DNA of 64,000 bases from an uncultured Clostridia bacterium (GCA_934168355.1 CAKPNI010000005.1:1-64000), one strand, 5' to 3'. Positions 9,307 through 18,503 are shown, counted from the stretch's first letter. Made by a program: numbers and translations. The notes: generated from the sequence alone by a model not told the origin.

Positions 9307-9703
9307 TGCAGTTATTATAAATAAATTCGAAACAATTGAAAAATGTATAAATAGAATAAATGAAGAATATGAAAATAATCCAGCAAATTTAAATGATTAT
9401 AGAAGAAATGACGCAATTGTTTTAAATCTTCAAAGAGCATGTCAAGCAGTAATCGACATTGCAATGTATATTGTATCAAATAATAGACTTGGATTACCTC
9501 ATACGAATAAAGATGCTTTTGAATTATTATATAAAAATAATTATATAGATGAAAATGCTTTAAACAATATGAAAGGCATGATTGGTTTTAGAAATATAGC
9601 AGTGCATACTTATCAAGAAGTTGATGATGATATATTGCAAGATGTTATTGAAAATCATTTAGAGGATTTGACAGATTTTGCAAGGAAGATGTTAAATATA
9701 TAA
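9296..9703 (+). CDS. HepT-like HEPN ribonuclease toxin
   Basis: 135 residues, mostly helical. The HEPN motif RX4HXY is present as RNIAVHTY near residue 102, so the RNase site and the tyrosine that MntA AMPylates in described systems are both intact. Start ATG 9296 lies within the end of the nucleotidyltransferase gene, behind AAAGGAGG. Together they form a complete MntA/HepT toxin-antitoxin unit sitting between cysS and trpS and flanked by REP-like repeats on both sides. Confidence 0.82.
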   Translation: MENNAVIINKFETIEKCINRINEEYENNPANLNDYRRNDAIVLNLQRACQAVIDIAMYIVSNNRLGLPHTNKDAFELLYKNNYIDENALNNMKGMIGFRNIAVHTYQEVDDDILQDVIENHLEDLTDFARKMLNI

Positions 9704-9710
9704 TTTCGTA

Positions 9711-9787
9711 TTGGGACCGTATCATTTCGCGAAAAGAAATGGTCCCAATGGAAAATTTTTGCAAAAGGAAACGGTTCCGATACGAAA
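9711..9787 (+). repeat. REP-like palindrome upstream of trpS
   Basis: TTGGGACCGT, a spacer with CGCGAAAAGAAA, and GGTCCCAA form a long hairpin (9711-9749). A partial second copy (GGAAACGGTTCCGATACG) runs to 9785. It keeps an open frame that would extend trpS upstream, but this is repeat, not coding. Confidence 0.8.
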
Positions 9788-9800
9788 AAAGGAGGAAGAA

Positions 9801-10808
9801 ATGGAGAAAAAAAGAATAGTAACAGGAGACAGACCAACAGGAAGACTACACATAGGACACTACTTTGGTTCATTAGTAAATAGAGTAAAGTTGCAAGATG
9901 AATATGAAACATATATATTAGTTGCAGATGTACAAGCACTAACAGACAACTTTAATAATCCAGATAAAGTAAGAAAAAATGTAAGAGAGCTAGTAATAGA
10001 TTATTTATCATGTGGAATAGATCCTGAAAAAGCAACAATATATATACAATCAATGATACCAGAAACAGCAGAACTTACAGTATTTTACTCAAATTTAGTT
10101 ACAATTTCAAGACTTCAAAGAAATCCGACAGTAAAAACAGAATTAGCACAAAAAAAGGATTTGTTTGGAGAAAGTGTAACTTATGGATTTTTGGGATACC
10201 CTGTAAGTCAGGCAGCTGATATTACAGTACTAAATGGAGAAATAGTACCAGCAGGAGAAGACCAAGAACCATTAATAGAGCAATGTAGAGAAATAGTTAG
10301 AAAATTTAATTCTATATATGGAGATGTATTAAAAGAACCAGAAATATACTTATCACAAAACAGAAGAATTAAAGGCTTAGATGGAAATGAAAAAATGGGA
10401 AAATCTTTAGGAAATGCGATATATATTTCTGATAGTGAAGAAGAAATAACGAAAAAAGTTATGAGTGCTGTAACAGACCCAAATAGAATTAGAAAAGATG
10501 ATAAAGGAAATCCAGATGTTTGTATGGTTTCATATTATCACAAATTATTTAGTTCTGAGGAAGAATGCAAGGCAGTTTGCGAAGAATGTAGAGCAGGAAA
10601 AAGAGGATGTGTTGCTTGTAAAAAGCAATTAGCTAAAAATACAGCTGAATTCTTAAGACCTATGAGAGAAAAAAGAGAATATTTAGAACAACATCCAGAA
10701 ATAATAGACAAGGTTTTAAAAGAAGGAACTGAAAAAGCAAGAAAAGAAGCTGCTAAAACTATGAAAAAAGTTAAAGAAGCAATGAAGTTAGATTATTTTG
10801 AAGAATAG
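9801..10808 (+). CDS. trpS: Tryptophanyl-tRNA synthetase
   Basis: 335 residues, the usual TrpRS length. HIGH motif in TGRLHIGHYFGS; the KMSKS-equivalent is EKMGKSLGNAI; GEDQEPLIEQCREIVRKFN is the conserved dimer/tRNA segment. It charges tRNA-Trp. Start ATG 9801 is chosen because GGAGG lies five bases upstream and the upstream open frame is repeat sequence. It carries an unusual Cys-rich patch (EECRAGKRGCVACKK, about residues 258-272), found in many clostridial TrpRS. argS follows after 11 bases. Confidence 0.95.
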   Translation: MEKKRIVTGDRPTGRLHIGHYFGSLVNRVKLQDEYETYILVADVQALTDNFNNPDKVRKNVRELVIDYLSCGIDPEKATIYIQSMIPETAELTVFYSNLVTISRLQRNPTVKTELAQKKDLFGESVTYGFLGYPVSQAADITVLNGEIVPAGEDQEPLIEQCREIVRKFNSIYGDVLKEPEIYLSQNRRIKGLDGNEKMGKSLGNAIYISDSEEEITKKVMSAVTDPNRIRKDDKGNPDVCMVSYYHKLFSSEEECKAVCEECRAGKRGCVACKKQLAKNTAEFLRPMREKREYLEQHPEIIDKVLKEGTEKARKEAAKTMKKVKEAMKLDYFEE

Positions 10809-10819
10809 GATGTGAAAAA

Positions 10820-12529
10820 ATGGTAGATTTTAAACAAATAATTGCAAAAGAAATTTCAAAAGCAATATCTGTACCAAAAGAAGAATTGAAATCATATATA
10901 GAAATTCCGAAAGACCTAAATAATGGTGATTATGCTTTTCCATGTTTCAGACTTGCAAAAACTTTAAAAAAAGCACCACCGGTAATTGCAAATGAAATAA
11001 AGGACACTTTAAAATTTGATGAAAACATAATTACAAAAGTGGAAATAGTAGGAGGATACTTAAATTTCTTTGTGAACAAAGATACTAAAATAAAAAATGT
11101 TTTAGAAGAAGTTTCACAAAATAAAAAATATGGAAAATCTGAAATAGGAAAAGGCAAAAATATAATAGTAGAATATTCATCTCCAAACATTGCAAAACCA
11201 TTCCATATAGGGCATTTAAGAACAACCGGAATTGGCCAAGCACTTTATAATATCTATAAATATTTAGGATACAATGTAACTGGAATAAATCATCTTGGAG
11301 ATTATGGAACACAATTTGGAAAGATGATAGAAGGTTACAAACTATGGGGAAATGAATATAGTTTTGATGAACATCCAATTGATGATATGCTAGATTTATA
11401 TGTAAGAATAAATAATCTTTGCAAAGAAGATGAAAATGTATTAAATGCATGTAGAGAAAATTTTAGAAAACTTGAAAATAATGATGAATATTGCTTAGAG
11501 ATATGGAACAAATTTAAAACTTTAAGTTTAAAAGAATTCCAAAGAATTTATGATATGCTTGGAACTACATTTGATTCATGGAATGGAGAATCATTTTATA
11601 CAGATAAAATGCCAGAAACAATAGAAATTTTACAAAAATCTGGACATTTAATAGAATCTGATGGAGCTAAAATAATAGACTTGGAAGATCAAGGAATAAA
11701 TACACCTTGTATGGTTGTAAAATCAAATGGCTCTACAACATATGACACAAGAGATTTGGCAGCTGTACTTTATAGAGCAAGAACATATGATTTTGACAAA
11801 TGCCTATATGTAGTTGCATATGAACAAGACTTACATTTTAGACAAATATTTGGAGTTGCTAAATATTTAGGATTAGATGAAAAATATTTAAAAGGATTAG
11901 AACATGTATCATATGGAATGGTAAGACTAAAATCTGGTAAAATGTCAACAAGAGAAGGAACTGTTGTAAAACTTGAGGATTTACTAAATGAAGCAGTTTC
12001 AAGAGTTCAAAAAATTATAGAGGAAAAAGATCCGAACCTAGAAAACAAAGAAGAAGTTGCGAAAAAAGTTGGAATTGGTGCAGTAGTATTTAACAACTTA
12101 GCAACAAACAGAATAAAAGACCAAGTTTTTGATTGGGACGAAGTGCTAAATTTCCAAGGTGAAACAGGACCTTATATCCAATATACTTATGTTAGAACAA
12201 AAAGTGTTTTAGAAAAAGCGGGAAGCGTGCCAAGTTTAGAAAATTTAGATTTTGAAAACTTGAAAGATGAATATTCTTTAAGATTGATAAATATAATTTA
12301 TAATTTTGGAGATACTTTAAAACAGGTAGTAGATAAGAATGAGCCTTCAATTTTAGCAAGATATTTAATTGATTTGGCAAAAGCTTATAGTTCATTTTAC
12401 AATGAAAATAAAATTATTAATGAAAATAAGTCCCTTCAAGATGCTAGAGTTTATTTAACATATTGTGTGGGAGTTGTTTTAAAACAAGGTGCACAATTAT
12501 TAGGGATGGAAATGCCTGATAAGATGTAA
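10820..12529 (+). CDS. argS: Arginyl-tRNA synthetase
   Basis: 569 residues. N-terminal Add-1 domain, the HIGH motif in SSPNIAKPFHIGHLRTT, the catalytic-core stretch GDYGTQFGKMI, a KMSKS-like MSTREGT loop and the DALR anticodon-binding domain at the end (YLTYCVGVVLKQGAQLLGM). It charges tRNA-Arg, which is of interest because CGG Arg codons seem to be absent from native genes here. ATG 10820 follows AGGATGTG. It is in one transcript with trpS. Confidence 0.95.
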   Translation: MVDFKQIIAKEISKAISVPKEELKSYIEIPKDLNNGDYAFPCFRLAKTLKKAPPVIANEIKDTLKFDENIITKVEIVGGYLNFFVNKDTKIKNVLEEVSQNKKYGKSEIGKGKNIIVEYSSPNIAKPFHIGHLRTTGIGQALYNIYKYLGYNVTGINHLGDYGTQFGKMIEGYKLWGNEYSFDEHPIDDMLDLYVRINNLCKEDENVLNACRENFRKLENNDEYCLEIWNKFKTLSLKEFQRIYDMLGTTFDSWNGESFYTDKMPETIEILQKSGHLIESDGAKIIDLEDQGINTPCMVVKSNGSTTYDTRDLAAVLYRARTYDFDKCLYVVAYEQDLHFRQIFGVAKYLGLDEKYLKGLEHVSYGMVRLKSGKMSTREGTVVKLEDLLNEAVSRVQKIIEEKDPNLENKEEVAKKVGIGAVVFNNLATNRIKDQVFDWDEVLNFQGETGPYIQYTYVRTKSVLEKAGSVPSLENLDFENLKDEYSLRLINIIYNFGDTLKQVVDKNEPSILARYLIDLAKAYSSFYNENKIINENKSLQDARVYLTYCVGVVLKQGAQLLGMEMPDKM

Positions 12530-12531
12530 TT

Positions 12532-12598
12532 TGTTCATAAAAGAACCGGTCCTAAAAGAACATGTTCATAAAAGAACCGGTCCCAAAAGAACAAAAGG
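12532..12598 (+). repeat. Tandem REP-like GAACCGGTCC element
   Basis: Two nearly identical units, GTTCATAAAAGAACCGGTCC, repeat at 12532-12555 and 12563-12586, followed by AAAAGAAC and the ldh ribosome site. They extend the ldh frame artificially upstream. Confidence 0.75.
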
Positions 12599-12612
12599 AA
12601 GGAAGTTTTATT

Positions 12613-13554
12613 ATGGAAAAAAGAAAAGTAGTTCTAGTAGGAACAGGATTTGTAGGAATGAGTTTTGCATACTCACTATTCAATCAAGGAGGAGCAAATG
12701 AATTAGTACTAATAGATGTACTAAAAGAAAAAGCACAAGGAGAAGCTTTAGACTTAGCACACGGAATAGCATATGCACCATCAAAAATGGAAATAAGATA
12801 TGGTGAATATGATGAATGTAAAGATGCAAACATAGTAGTAATAACTGCAGGAATAGCACAAAAACAAGGCGGACAAACAAGGCTAGAGTTAGTAGATACA
12901 AATAGTAAAATAATGAAATCAGTTGTAGAAAGTGTTATGGCATCTGGATTTAAAGGAGTATTTGTAGTTGCAAGTAATCCTGTTGATATAATGACATATG
13001 TAGTACAAAAAGTATCTGGACTTCCAGCAGGAAGGGTAATAGGTTCTGGAACTATGCTAGATACCGCAAGATTAAGATATTTATTAGGAGAAAGGTTAAA
13101 AGTAAGCCCTAAAAATACACACGCATATGTAATGGGAGAACATGGAGATTCTTCATTTGTACCTTGGGAACATTGCTATGTTGGATGCAAAAAATTAATG
13201 GATATTGCTAAAGCAAGACATCAATCTTCAAAAAATTTAGAACAAATTAGAGAAGATGTAAAAAATGCTGCATATGAAATAATAGAAAAGAAAAAAGCAA
13301 CATATTATGGAATAGGTGTGGCATTAACAAGACTTGTAAAAGCAATATTAAATGATGAACAATCAATACTTACAGTTTCAACTTACTTAGATGGAGAATA
13401 TGGACACAAAGATATTTATATTGGCGTACCTGCAATTATAACATCTAAGGGAGTTAGAGAAATATTAGAACTTCCATTAAATGAAAAAGATCAAGAAAAA
13501 TTTGACAATAGTTGTAACATAATAAAAGAAACAATAGATGGTTTGAAATTATAA
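12613..13554 (+). CDS. ldh: L-lactate dehydrogenase
   Basis: 313 residues, the normal LDH length. Rossmann motif GTGFVGMSFA; the substrate loop GIAQKQGGQTRLELV carries the Gln that favours lactate/pyruvate over malate; VASNPVDI; the catalytic His in GEHGDSSF. It regenerates NAD+ by reducing pyruvate. ATG 12613 follows GGAAGGAAG; the open frame upstream of it is repeat sequence. Confidence 0.94.
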   Translation: MEKRKVVLVGTGFVGMSFAYSLFNQGGANELVLIDVLKEKAQGEALDLAHGIAYAPSKMEIRYGEYDECKDANIVVITAGIAQKQGGQTRLELVDTNSKIMKSVVESVMASGFKGVFVVASNPVDIMTYVVQKVSGLPAGRVIGSGTMLDTARLRYLLGERLKVSPKNTHAYVMGEHGDSSFVPWEHCYVGCKKLMDIAKARHQSSKNLEQIREDVKNAAYEIIEKKKATYYGIGVALTRLVKAILNDEQSILTVSTYLDGEYGHKDIYIGVPAIITSKGVREILELPLNEKDQEKFDNSCNIIKETIDGLKL

Positions 13555-13602
13555 TGTAATATAATTGTAACAAAAACGAAATATAAAAGTAATAAAAAAA
13601 GG

Positions 13603-13631
13603 TTGAAAAAAAAGAATAAAAATGATATTAT
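13603..13631 (+). promoter_or_regulatory. Sigma-A-type promoter
   Basis: TTGAAA (13603-13608), 17-bp spacer, TATTAT (13626-13631), about 40 bases before the membrane protein start at 13674, which has AGGGGG as ribosome site. Confidence 0.7.
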
Positions 13632-13673
13632 AAATTCAACCGAAATAATAAACAAAAGATAGGGGGAAAATAT

Positions 13674-14012
13674 ATGTTTATATTTGATTTAACCAATCCT
13701 TTAACATTATTATTAGTTGTTTTAGCAACAGCATTATTAATATTTTTAGGACAAGAAATAAAAAGAAGTTCAGTAGCTATAATACCATTAATTTCTTTTT
13801 TAGCATTGCTAATTGTTCATGTTGTTCAAGTATCAACTTTAACAACAGAATACGCTTATTTAGCTAGTACATTATATAAATGTCTAGCAATAGATTTCCT
13901 ATTTATATTAATTACATTCTTCTCATATTTATGGATTGATGACTTAGAGGCTAAAAAGAACAATATAAGAAGTATAGACAACAGTTTAGACTGGTTTTGG
14001 AAAGAAATATAA
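13674..14012 (+). CDS. Small membrane protein of unknown function
   Basis: 112 residues with three hydrophobic helices (about 9-27, 35-55, 68-88) and a charged C-terminal tail with two Trp residues. I do not recognise a family signature. It has its own promoter and terminator, so it is a single-gene unit between ldh and tRNA-Thr. Confidence 0.75.
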   Translation: MFIFDLTNPLTLLLVVLATALLIFLGQEIKRSSVAIIPLISFLALLIVHVVQVSTLTTEYAYLASTLYKCLAIDFLFILITFFSYLWIDDLEAKKNNIRSIDNSLDWFWKEI

Positions 14013-14022
14013 GAAGATAAGG

Positions 14023-14053
14023 AAAAGAGATATTTTATTTATATCTCTTTTTC
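14023..14053 (+). terminator. Rho-independent terminator
   Basis: AAAAGAGATAT pairs with ATATCTCTTTTT around a TTTATTT loop, ending in a T run, directly after the membrane protein gene. Confidence 0.85.
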
Positions 14054-14075
14054 TAATATAAAAACATTAAAACTA

Positions 14076-14104
14076 TTGATTTTTTAAGATATGTGCTATA
14101 TAAT
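14076..14104 (+). promoter_or_regulatory. Promoter of tRNA-Thr (and probably ychF)
   Basis: TTGATT (14076-14081), 17-bp spacer, TATAAT (14099-14104). The tRNA begins 11 bases downstream, so little or no 5' leader is removed. Confidence 0.8.
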
Positions 14105-14114
14105 AGTTTTATTC

Positions 14115-14190
14115 GCTTCTATAGCTCAGTAGGTAGAGTGCAGCCTTGGTAAGGCTGAGGTCACGGGTTCAATTCCCGTTGGAAGCTCCA
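14115..14190 (+). tRNA. tRNA-Thr (anticodon GGT)
   Basis: 76 bases with the acceptor stem GCTTCTA/TGGAAGC, D arm with GCTCAGTAGGTAGAGT, anticodon stem-loop CAGCCTTGGTAAGGCTG (anticodon GGT), T arm CGGGTTCAATTCCCG, discriminator T and an encoded CCA end. It reads ACC and ACT. It is the only tRNA I found in the window. Confidence 0.97.
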
Positions 14191-14224
14191 AAAAAATAAA
14201 AAAATGCAAGGAAAGGAAAAAACA

Positions 14225-15316
14225 ATGAAAATAGGAATAGTAGGACTTCCAAATGTAGGAAAAAGCACATTATTTAATAGTATAACAAAAGCAGGCGCAG
14301 AATCAGCAAACTATCCATTTTGTACAATAGAACCAAATGTAGGAATAGTAGCAGTACCAGATGAAAGATTGCAAAAATTAGCAGACATGTACAACACAAA
14401 AAAAATAACCCCAGCAGTTGTGGAATTTGTAGACATAGCAGGACTAGTAAAAGGAGCAAGTAAAGGCGAGGGTCTAGGAAACAAATTCTTATCACATATA
14501 AGAGAAACAGACGCTATATGTGAAGTAGTAAGATGTTTCGAAGATTCAAATGTAGTACATGTAGATGGAAGTGTAGACCCAATAAGGGACATAGAAACAA
14601 TAAATTTGGAATTGATTTTTGCAGACATAGAAACAATAGAAAAAAGACTAGATAAAGCCAAAAAAATGTTGAAAGCAGACAAAAAATATCAAGCAGAAAT
14701 AGACTTGTTAGAAAAAATAAAATTAGCATTAGAAAATGGGATGCCAGCAAGGCAATTAGATTATAATGAAGACGAAAAAGAAATGCTAAAAGAGATGTTT
14801 TTACTAACAACAAAACCAATAATATATATAGCAAATGTATCGGAAGAACAGTTATCAGATACAGAAAACGACGAAAATGTAAAAAAAGTAAGAGAATATG
14901 CATCAAGAGAAAAAGCTGAAGTAATACCGTTATGTGTAAAAATAGAAGATGAACTATCTACACTTGATGACAATGACAAAACAGAAATGCTAGAGGCACT
15001 TGGGTTAGAAGAATCTGGGTTAGACATATTAATAAAAAAGAGTTATGACCTATTAGGATTAATGTCATTTTTAACAGCCGGGGAGCCAGAAGTAAGAGCA
15101 TGGACAATAAAAAAAGGAACAAAAGCACCACAGGCTGCTGGAAAAATTCATTCTGATATAGAAAGAGGATTTATAAAGGCAGAAGTGATATCTTATGATG
15201 AATTAATAAAAGAAGGTTCAATGGTACAGGCAAAGGAAAAAGGATTAGTAAGACAGGAAGGAAAAGACTATATTATGCAAGAAGGAGATATAGTATTATT
15301 CAAATTTAATGTGTAA
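14225..15316 (+). CDS. ychF: Ribosome-binding GTPase/ATPase YchF (Obg family)
   Basis: 363 residues, as usual for YchF. G1 motif GLPNVGKSTLFN, the G3 region DIAGLVKGASKGEGLGNKF, and the C-terminal TGS domain (FLTAGEPEVRAWTIKKG, HSDIERGFIKAEV). YchF binds ribosomes and prefers ATP because its G4 motif is altered; the corresponding stretch here is IYIANVSEE. ATG 14225 follows AAGGAAAGG. It lies just behind tRNA-Thr without a terminator, so the two may share a transcript. Confidence 0.95.
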   Translation: MKIGIVGLPNVGKSTLFNSITKAGAESANYPFCTIEPNVGIVAVPDERLQKLADMYNTKKITPAVVEFVDIAGLVKGASKGEGLGNKFLSHIRETDAICEVVRCFEDSNVVHVDGSVDPIRDIETINLELIFADIETIEKRLDKAKKMLKADKKYQAEIDLLEKIKLALENGMPARQLDYNEDEKEMLKEMFLLTTKPIIYIANVSEEQLSDTENDENVKKVREYASREKAEVIPLCVKIEDELSTLDDNDKTEMLEALGLEESGLDILIKKSYDLLGLMSFLTAGEPEVRAWTIKKGTKAPQAAGKIHSDIERGFIKAEVISYDELIKEGSMVQAKEKGLVRQEGKDYIMQEGDIVLFKFNV

Positions 15317-15370
15317 TATACATGTAAAAAATATGTAACAAAAATGTAATGAAAAAAAGCTCAAAAAGAT

Positions 15371-15399
15371 TTGACAGAAAAAGAAAAATGTTGTAAAAT
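15371..15399 (+). promoter_or_regulatory. Near-consensus sigma-A promoter
   Basis: TTGACA (15371-15376), 17-bp spacer, TAAAAT (15394-15399), about 70 bases before the LAKTG surface protein start. Confidence 0.8.
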
Positions 15400-15469
15400 A
15401 GAAAAAGAGTTAACGAATGATAATTTATATTATTATTTAATATATTAATTATGTAAGGAGAGAAGAAAG

Positions 15470-15901
15470 ATGAAAAATGTAAAAATGTTTAAAAAATTAG
15501 TGATAGTAATGATGAGCTTAGTATTGGTTATGGTATGTGGTACAAGAGTATTTGCTGCAGATGATGATTCAGTATTTACAACAGTAGATGCTTCAAATAA
15601 TACAACACAAACAACAGATAACAACACATCAACAAATGAAAGTACATTTTCAAATGTAACATCAAATAATACAGCAACAACTAATAATACAACTACAAGC
15701 AATAATTCATTAACAACAAATAATACAACAAGAAGTACTAGTACAAACACAAATAATTCTACATCAAATACAAATGTAACAACTACACTTGCTAAAACAG
15801 GATTATCAAATACAAGTGGAATAGTTGCTTTAATATTAGTAGTTTTTGGAATTTCTGCAATATATTCATTTAAAAAAGTTAATGATTATAAAAAATTATA
15901 A
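15470..15901 (+). CDS. Asn/Thr/Ser-rich surface protein with LAKTG sorting-like signal
   Basis: 143 residues: a signal peptide (about 1-30, ending VFAAD), roughly 70 residues composed almost only of Thr, Asn and Ser, then LAKTG, a hydrophobic helix (GIVALILVVFGISAIYS) and a Lys-rich tail. The LAxTG form resembles the substrate signal of class E sortases; no sortase is encoded in this window. The middle part is low-complexity and gives no function. Its own promoter and terminator make it a monocistronic, probably well-expressed gene. Confidence 0.8.
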   Translation: MKNVKMFKKLVIVMMSLVLVMVCGTRVFAADDDSVFTTVDASNNTTQTTDNNTSTNESTFSNVTSNNTATTNNTTTSNNSLTTNNTTRSTSTNTNNSTSNTNVTTTLAKTGLSNTSGIVALILVVFGISAIYSFKKVNDYKKL

Positions 15902-15912
15902 AAAATGAGATA

Positions 15913-15955
15913 CAAAAATAGCAATAAAAAATTCAAATTTTATTGCTATTTTTAT
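15913..15955 (+). terminator. Rho-independent terminator
   Basis: AAAATAGCAATAAAA pairs with TTTTATTGCTATTTTT, followed by a long T run. Confidence 0.85.
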
Positions 15956-16001
15956 TTTTTTTTGCTATTATGTATAAAAACAAAAAAGAGAGGAAAAACA
16001 A

Positions 16002-17135
16002 ATGAATAAAAAATTTACAACAATTATTTTATCAATAATTTTAATTGTACTTGTTTTTGGAAGTATATTATTTGGAAAAGCTATTTATGATGACATTGTA
16101 GGAGAAAACTTGAATAATACAATATATAAAGTTGGAAACATAGCAACAGAAGAACCTGAGCCAAATGGAAGTAGTACAATATCACAAGAGAATACTAATA
16201 AAATAACATCAGTATTAACAAGTGGAAATACGGCTAATAGTCAAAATACTACAGCTAATAATTCGGAAAATACAATTAACAAATATTTTTATAGTCAATT
16301 GGTTGGAAATGAGAAGATAATATATGATAAAATATTAGAAAGTAAGGAAAATTTGAAACAAGGAAATTATAAAATTGAATTTGAAACAGATTTTAAAGAT
16401 ACTTTATCAAGCGAAGATGGAGGAGAAAAATTAGGACAAGATTATCAAACTGCAATCGAAGCATTTATGCATGACAATCCTGAATTATTTTATATAGACG
16501 TAAACAAAATGTATTTAAATATTGAAACAACAACTAAATTTTTAAAAACATCTTATAAAGTATATATAGATCCTGCAAAAGACCAAACATATTTTAATAG
16601 TGATTTTTCAGACAAATCTCAAGTAGAAATAGCTATAAATCAAATTGAAAGCGTAAAAAATGATATAATCGGAAATTTAAAGGGAAATGATTATGACAAA
16701 ATAATGAAAATACATGATTATCTTGTAGACAATATAGAATATGATTCAACATATAAAGCTAGAGGAACATATAGTATTTATGGTGCATTAATAGGAAAAT
16801 CATGTGTATGTGAAGGATATGCAAAAGCATTAAAATATCTTGCGAATCAAGCTGGAATAATGTGTGAAATAATGCAAGGAACAGCTACAAATAGTGCAGG
16901 ACAAAATGAAAGTCATGCATGGAATTGTGTCAAAATAGACGAGAAGTGGTATCAAATTGATACTACATGGGATGATCCAGTTTTTGTTGGAACAGGATAT
17001 AAAGTAAATGTATACAAATATAAATACTTTTTAAGAGGAACAAATACTTTTGAAAAAGACCATATATTATCATATCAATTTTCAGATAATGGAAAAGTTT
17101 TTGAATATCCAACAATAAGTACGCGAGACTATTAA
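16002..17135 (+). CDS. Membrane-anchored transglutaminase-like cysteine protease-fold protein
   Basis: 377 residues. One N-terminal membrane helix (about 5-25), a Ser/Thr/Asn-rich linker (to ~90), an alpha/beta region, and a transglutaminase-like core. The putative triad is Cys in KSCVCEGYAKALKYL, His in ESHAWNCVKI and Asp in YQIDTTWDDP. Such extracytoplasmic proteins are common in Clostridia; the substrate is unknown. The gene is in the same direction as the V-ATPase operon, 33 bases upstream of its first gene, but there is no functional link in the sequence. Confidence 0.8.
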   Translation: MNKKFTTIILSIILIVLVFGSILFGKAIYDDIVGENLNNTIYKVGNIATEEPEPNGSSTISQENTNKITSVLTSGNTANSQNTTANNSENTINKYFYSQLVGNEKIIYDKILESKENLKQGNYKIEFETDFKDTLSSEDGGEKLGQDYQTAIEAFMHDNPELFYIDVNKMYLNIETTTKFLKTSYKVYIDPAKDQTYFNSDFSDKSQVEIAINQIESVKNDIIGNLKGNDYDKIMKIHDYLVDNIEYDSTYKARGTYSIYGALIGKSCVCEGYAKALKYLANQAGIMCEIMQGTATNSAGQNESHAWNCVKIDEKWYQIDTTWDDPVFVGTGYKVNVYKYKYFLRGTNTFEKDHILSYQFSDNGKVFEYPTISTRDY

Positions 17136-17167
17136 AATGATAATTAATAAAAGAAAGAAGAGATAAT

Positions 17168-17473
17168 ATGGAAAACATAATAAACAAAATTATTGAATTA
17201 GATGCTTCGGCAAAAAACAAAATACTAAAGATAAAAGAAAAAGAAGATGATATAGAAACATATATAAGTGAACAAATTGAAAAAGAAAAAGAAGTGATTG
17301 ATAGTAGGTTTTTGTTTAAAAAAAAGAAAATACAAGAAAAATATGACGAGATGTTTGAAAAAAGAAAAACAGAGATAGATAATGATAAAAATGAACAAAT
17401 ACAACAATTAAAAGCAAAATATGAAATAGAGAGGAAAAAAATTATAAATAAAGTTATAGAAGAAATTATTTGA
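17168..17473 (+). CDS. V-type ATPase peripheral stalk subunit (H/G-like)
   Basis: 101 residues, almost entirely charged coiled coil (E, K, I rich), with no other domain. Its position as the first gene of the V-ATPase operon, 13 bases before the C subunit, and its length fit the EG stalk subunit that pairs with NtpE. The call rests on context and coiled-coil form rather than a diagnostic motif. Confidence 0.65.
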   Translation: MENIINKIIELDASAKNKILKIKEKEDDIETYISEQIEKEKEVIDSRFLFKKKKIQEKYDEMFEKRKTEIDNDKNEQIQQLKAKYEIERKKIINKVIEEII

Positions 17474-17486
17474 AAGAGGACAGAAA

Positions 17487-18491
17487 ATGAAAATTCCGGG
17501 AGTAAAATATCCAAATCTTAATGCGAAATTAAAGGGGATGTACTCAAAAAGAATTACTAAAATGGATTTGGAGGATTTAATAAAACAAAATAATTTGAAA
17601 AATGCAGTATTGCTATTAAAAGAAAAAAGTGATATATTTAAAAATGTTGATGAAGATATAGACAGATTACAAATAGAAAGTTTACTTGAAGAAAATCAAA
17701 TAAAAGACATTATGAAAATAAAAAAGCTTTTAGGAAAAAACGATGCAGAGATGTTTGAAATGTTTTTGTTGCAATATGAAATAAAATGTGTAAAAAGCAT
17801 TTTTAGAAAACTATTTTCAAATGATAAAACGGAAGATATAATAGTACAAAATGTAAAAAGATGGACAAATCTTTTGTTTAATGATATCAAAGGAATAGAA
17901 ACTGTACAAAATTTTTATGAATTTTTTGAAGCAGTAAAGAGGATGAAATACAATAAGATTCTAAAGAAATATCAAGAACAAGACAATATAAATGTTTTTG
18001 AAGTAGAAAACGAGATAGATAAATTATATTTTGAAACACTATATGATACAGTAAAAAAACAATCAAATTTAGAAAAAATAATTGGTTCAAAAATAGATTT
18101 ATTAAATGTCTTATGGATTTTTAGAATTGAAAAATATTATAAATTTAATCCTTCACAAATAAAAGAAATTCTTATAAAAAGATACTATAAATTAAATCCA
18201 AATATAATCGAAGATATTATAAAAGCAAAAACGTTTGAAGAAGTAAAAGAAATAATGTCAAAAACAATATATAAATCTGCTTTTGTCGAGGAAGCAAGCT
18301 TGGAAGAAAATATAGATAAATATTTATATGAAGTAAACAAAAAAATATTCCGAAATGATATGATGTCAATTGCTTATGTTTTTGCATATGTAAATATGAT
18401 AGATTACGAAAATAATGATATAATAAACACTATTGAAGGCATAAGGTACGATATGGATAAACAAGAAATCCTAAGAAGATTAGTTCAATAA
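17487..18491 (+). CDS. ntpC: V-type ATPase subunit C (central stalk socket, V0D/AC39 family)
   Basis: 334 residues, all-helical, with the family's three-fold repeated pattern, e.g. KLKGMYSKRITKMDLEDLI at the start and YKFNPSQIKEILIKRYYKL later. The subunit sits on the c-ring and couples it to the D-F shaft. It lies between the stalk gene and ntpI, the standard order. ATG 17487 follows GAAAGAGGAC. Confidence 0.85.
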   Translation: MKIPGVKYPNLNAKLKGMYSKRITKMDLEDLIKQNNLKNAVLLLKEKSDIFKNVDEDIDRLQIESLLEENQIKDIMKIKKLLGKNDAEMFEMFLLQYEIKCVKSIFRKLFSNDKTEDIIVQNVKRWTNLLFNDIKGIETVQNFYEFFEAVKRMKYNKILKKYQEQDNINVFEVENEIDKLYFETLYDTVKKQSNLEKIIGSKIDLLNVLWIFRIEKYYKFNPSQIKEILIKRYYKLNPNIIEDIIKAKTFEEVKEIMSKTIYKSAFVEEASLEENIDKYLYEVNKKIFRNDMMSIAYVFAYVNMIDYENNDIINTIEGIRYDMDKQEILRRLVQ

Positions 18492-18503
18492 GGAGGAAAA
18501 CAA

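Noticed and set aside
9711..9800. Upstream extension of trpS to 9711 (and similar extensions of ldh, ntpF, amylase, cyclophilin, sufS and the first GT4 gene)
   Set aside because: The extra codons are translated REP-like palindromes, the same in unrelated genes; proper ribosome sites lie after them.
12532..12598. A riboswitch or T-box upstream of ldh
   Set aside because: The sequence is two tandem copies of the dispersed GAACCGGTCC repeat with no T-box or aptamer features.
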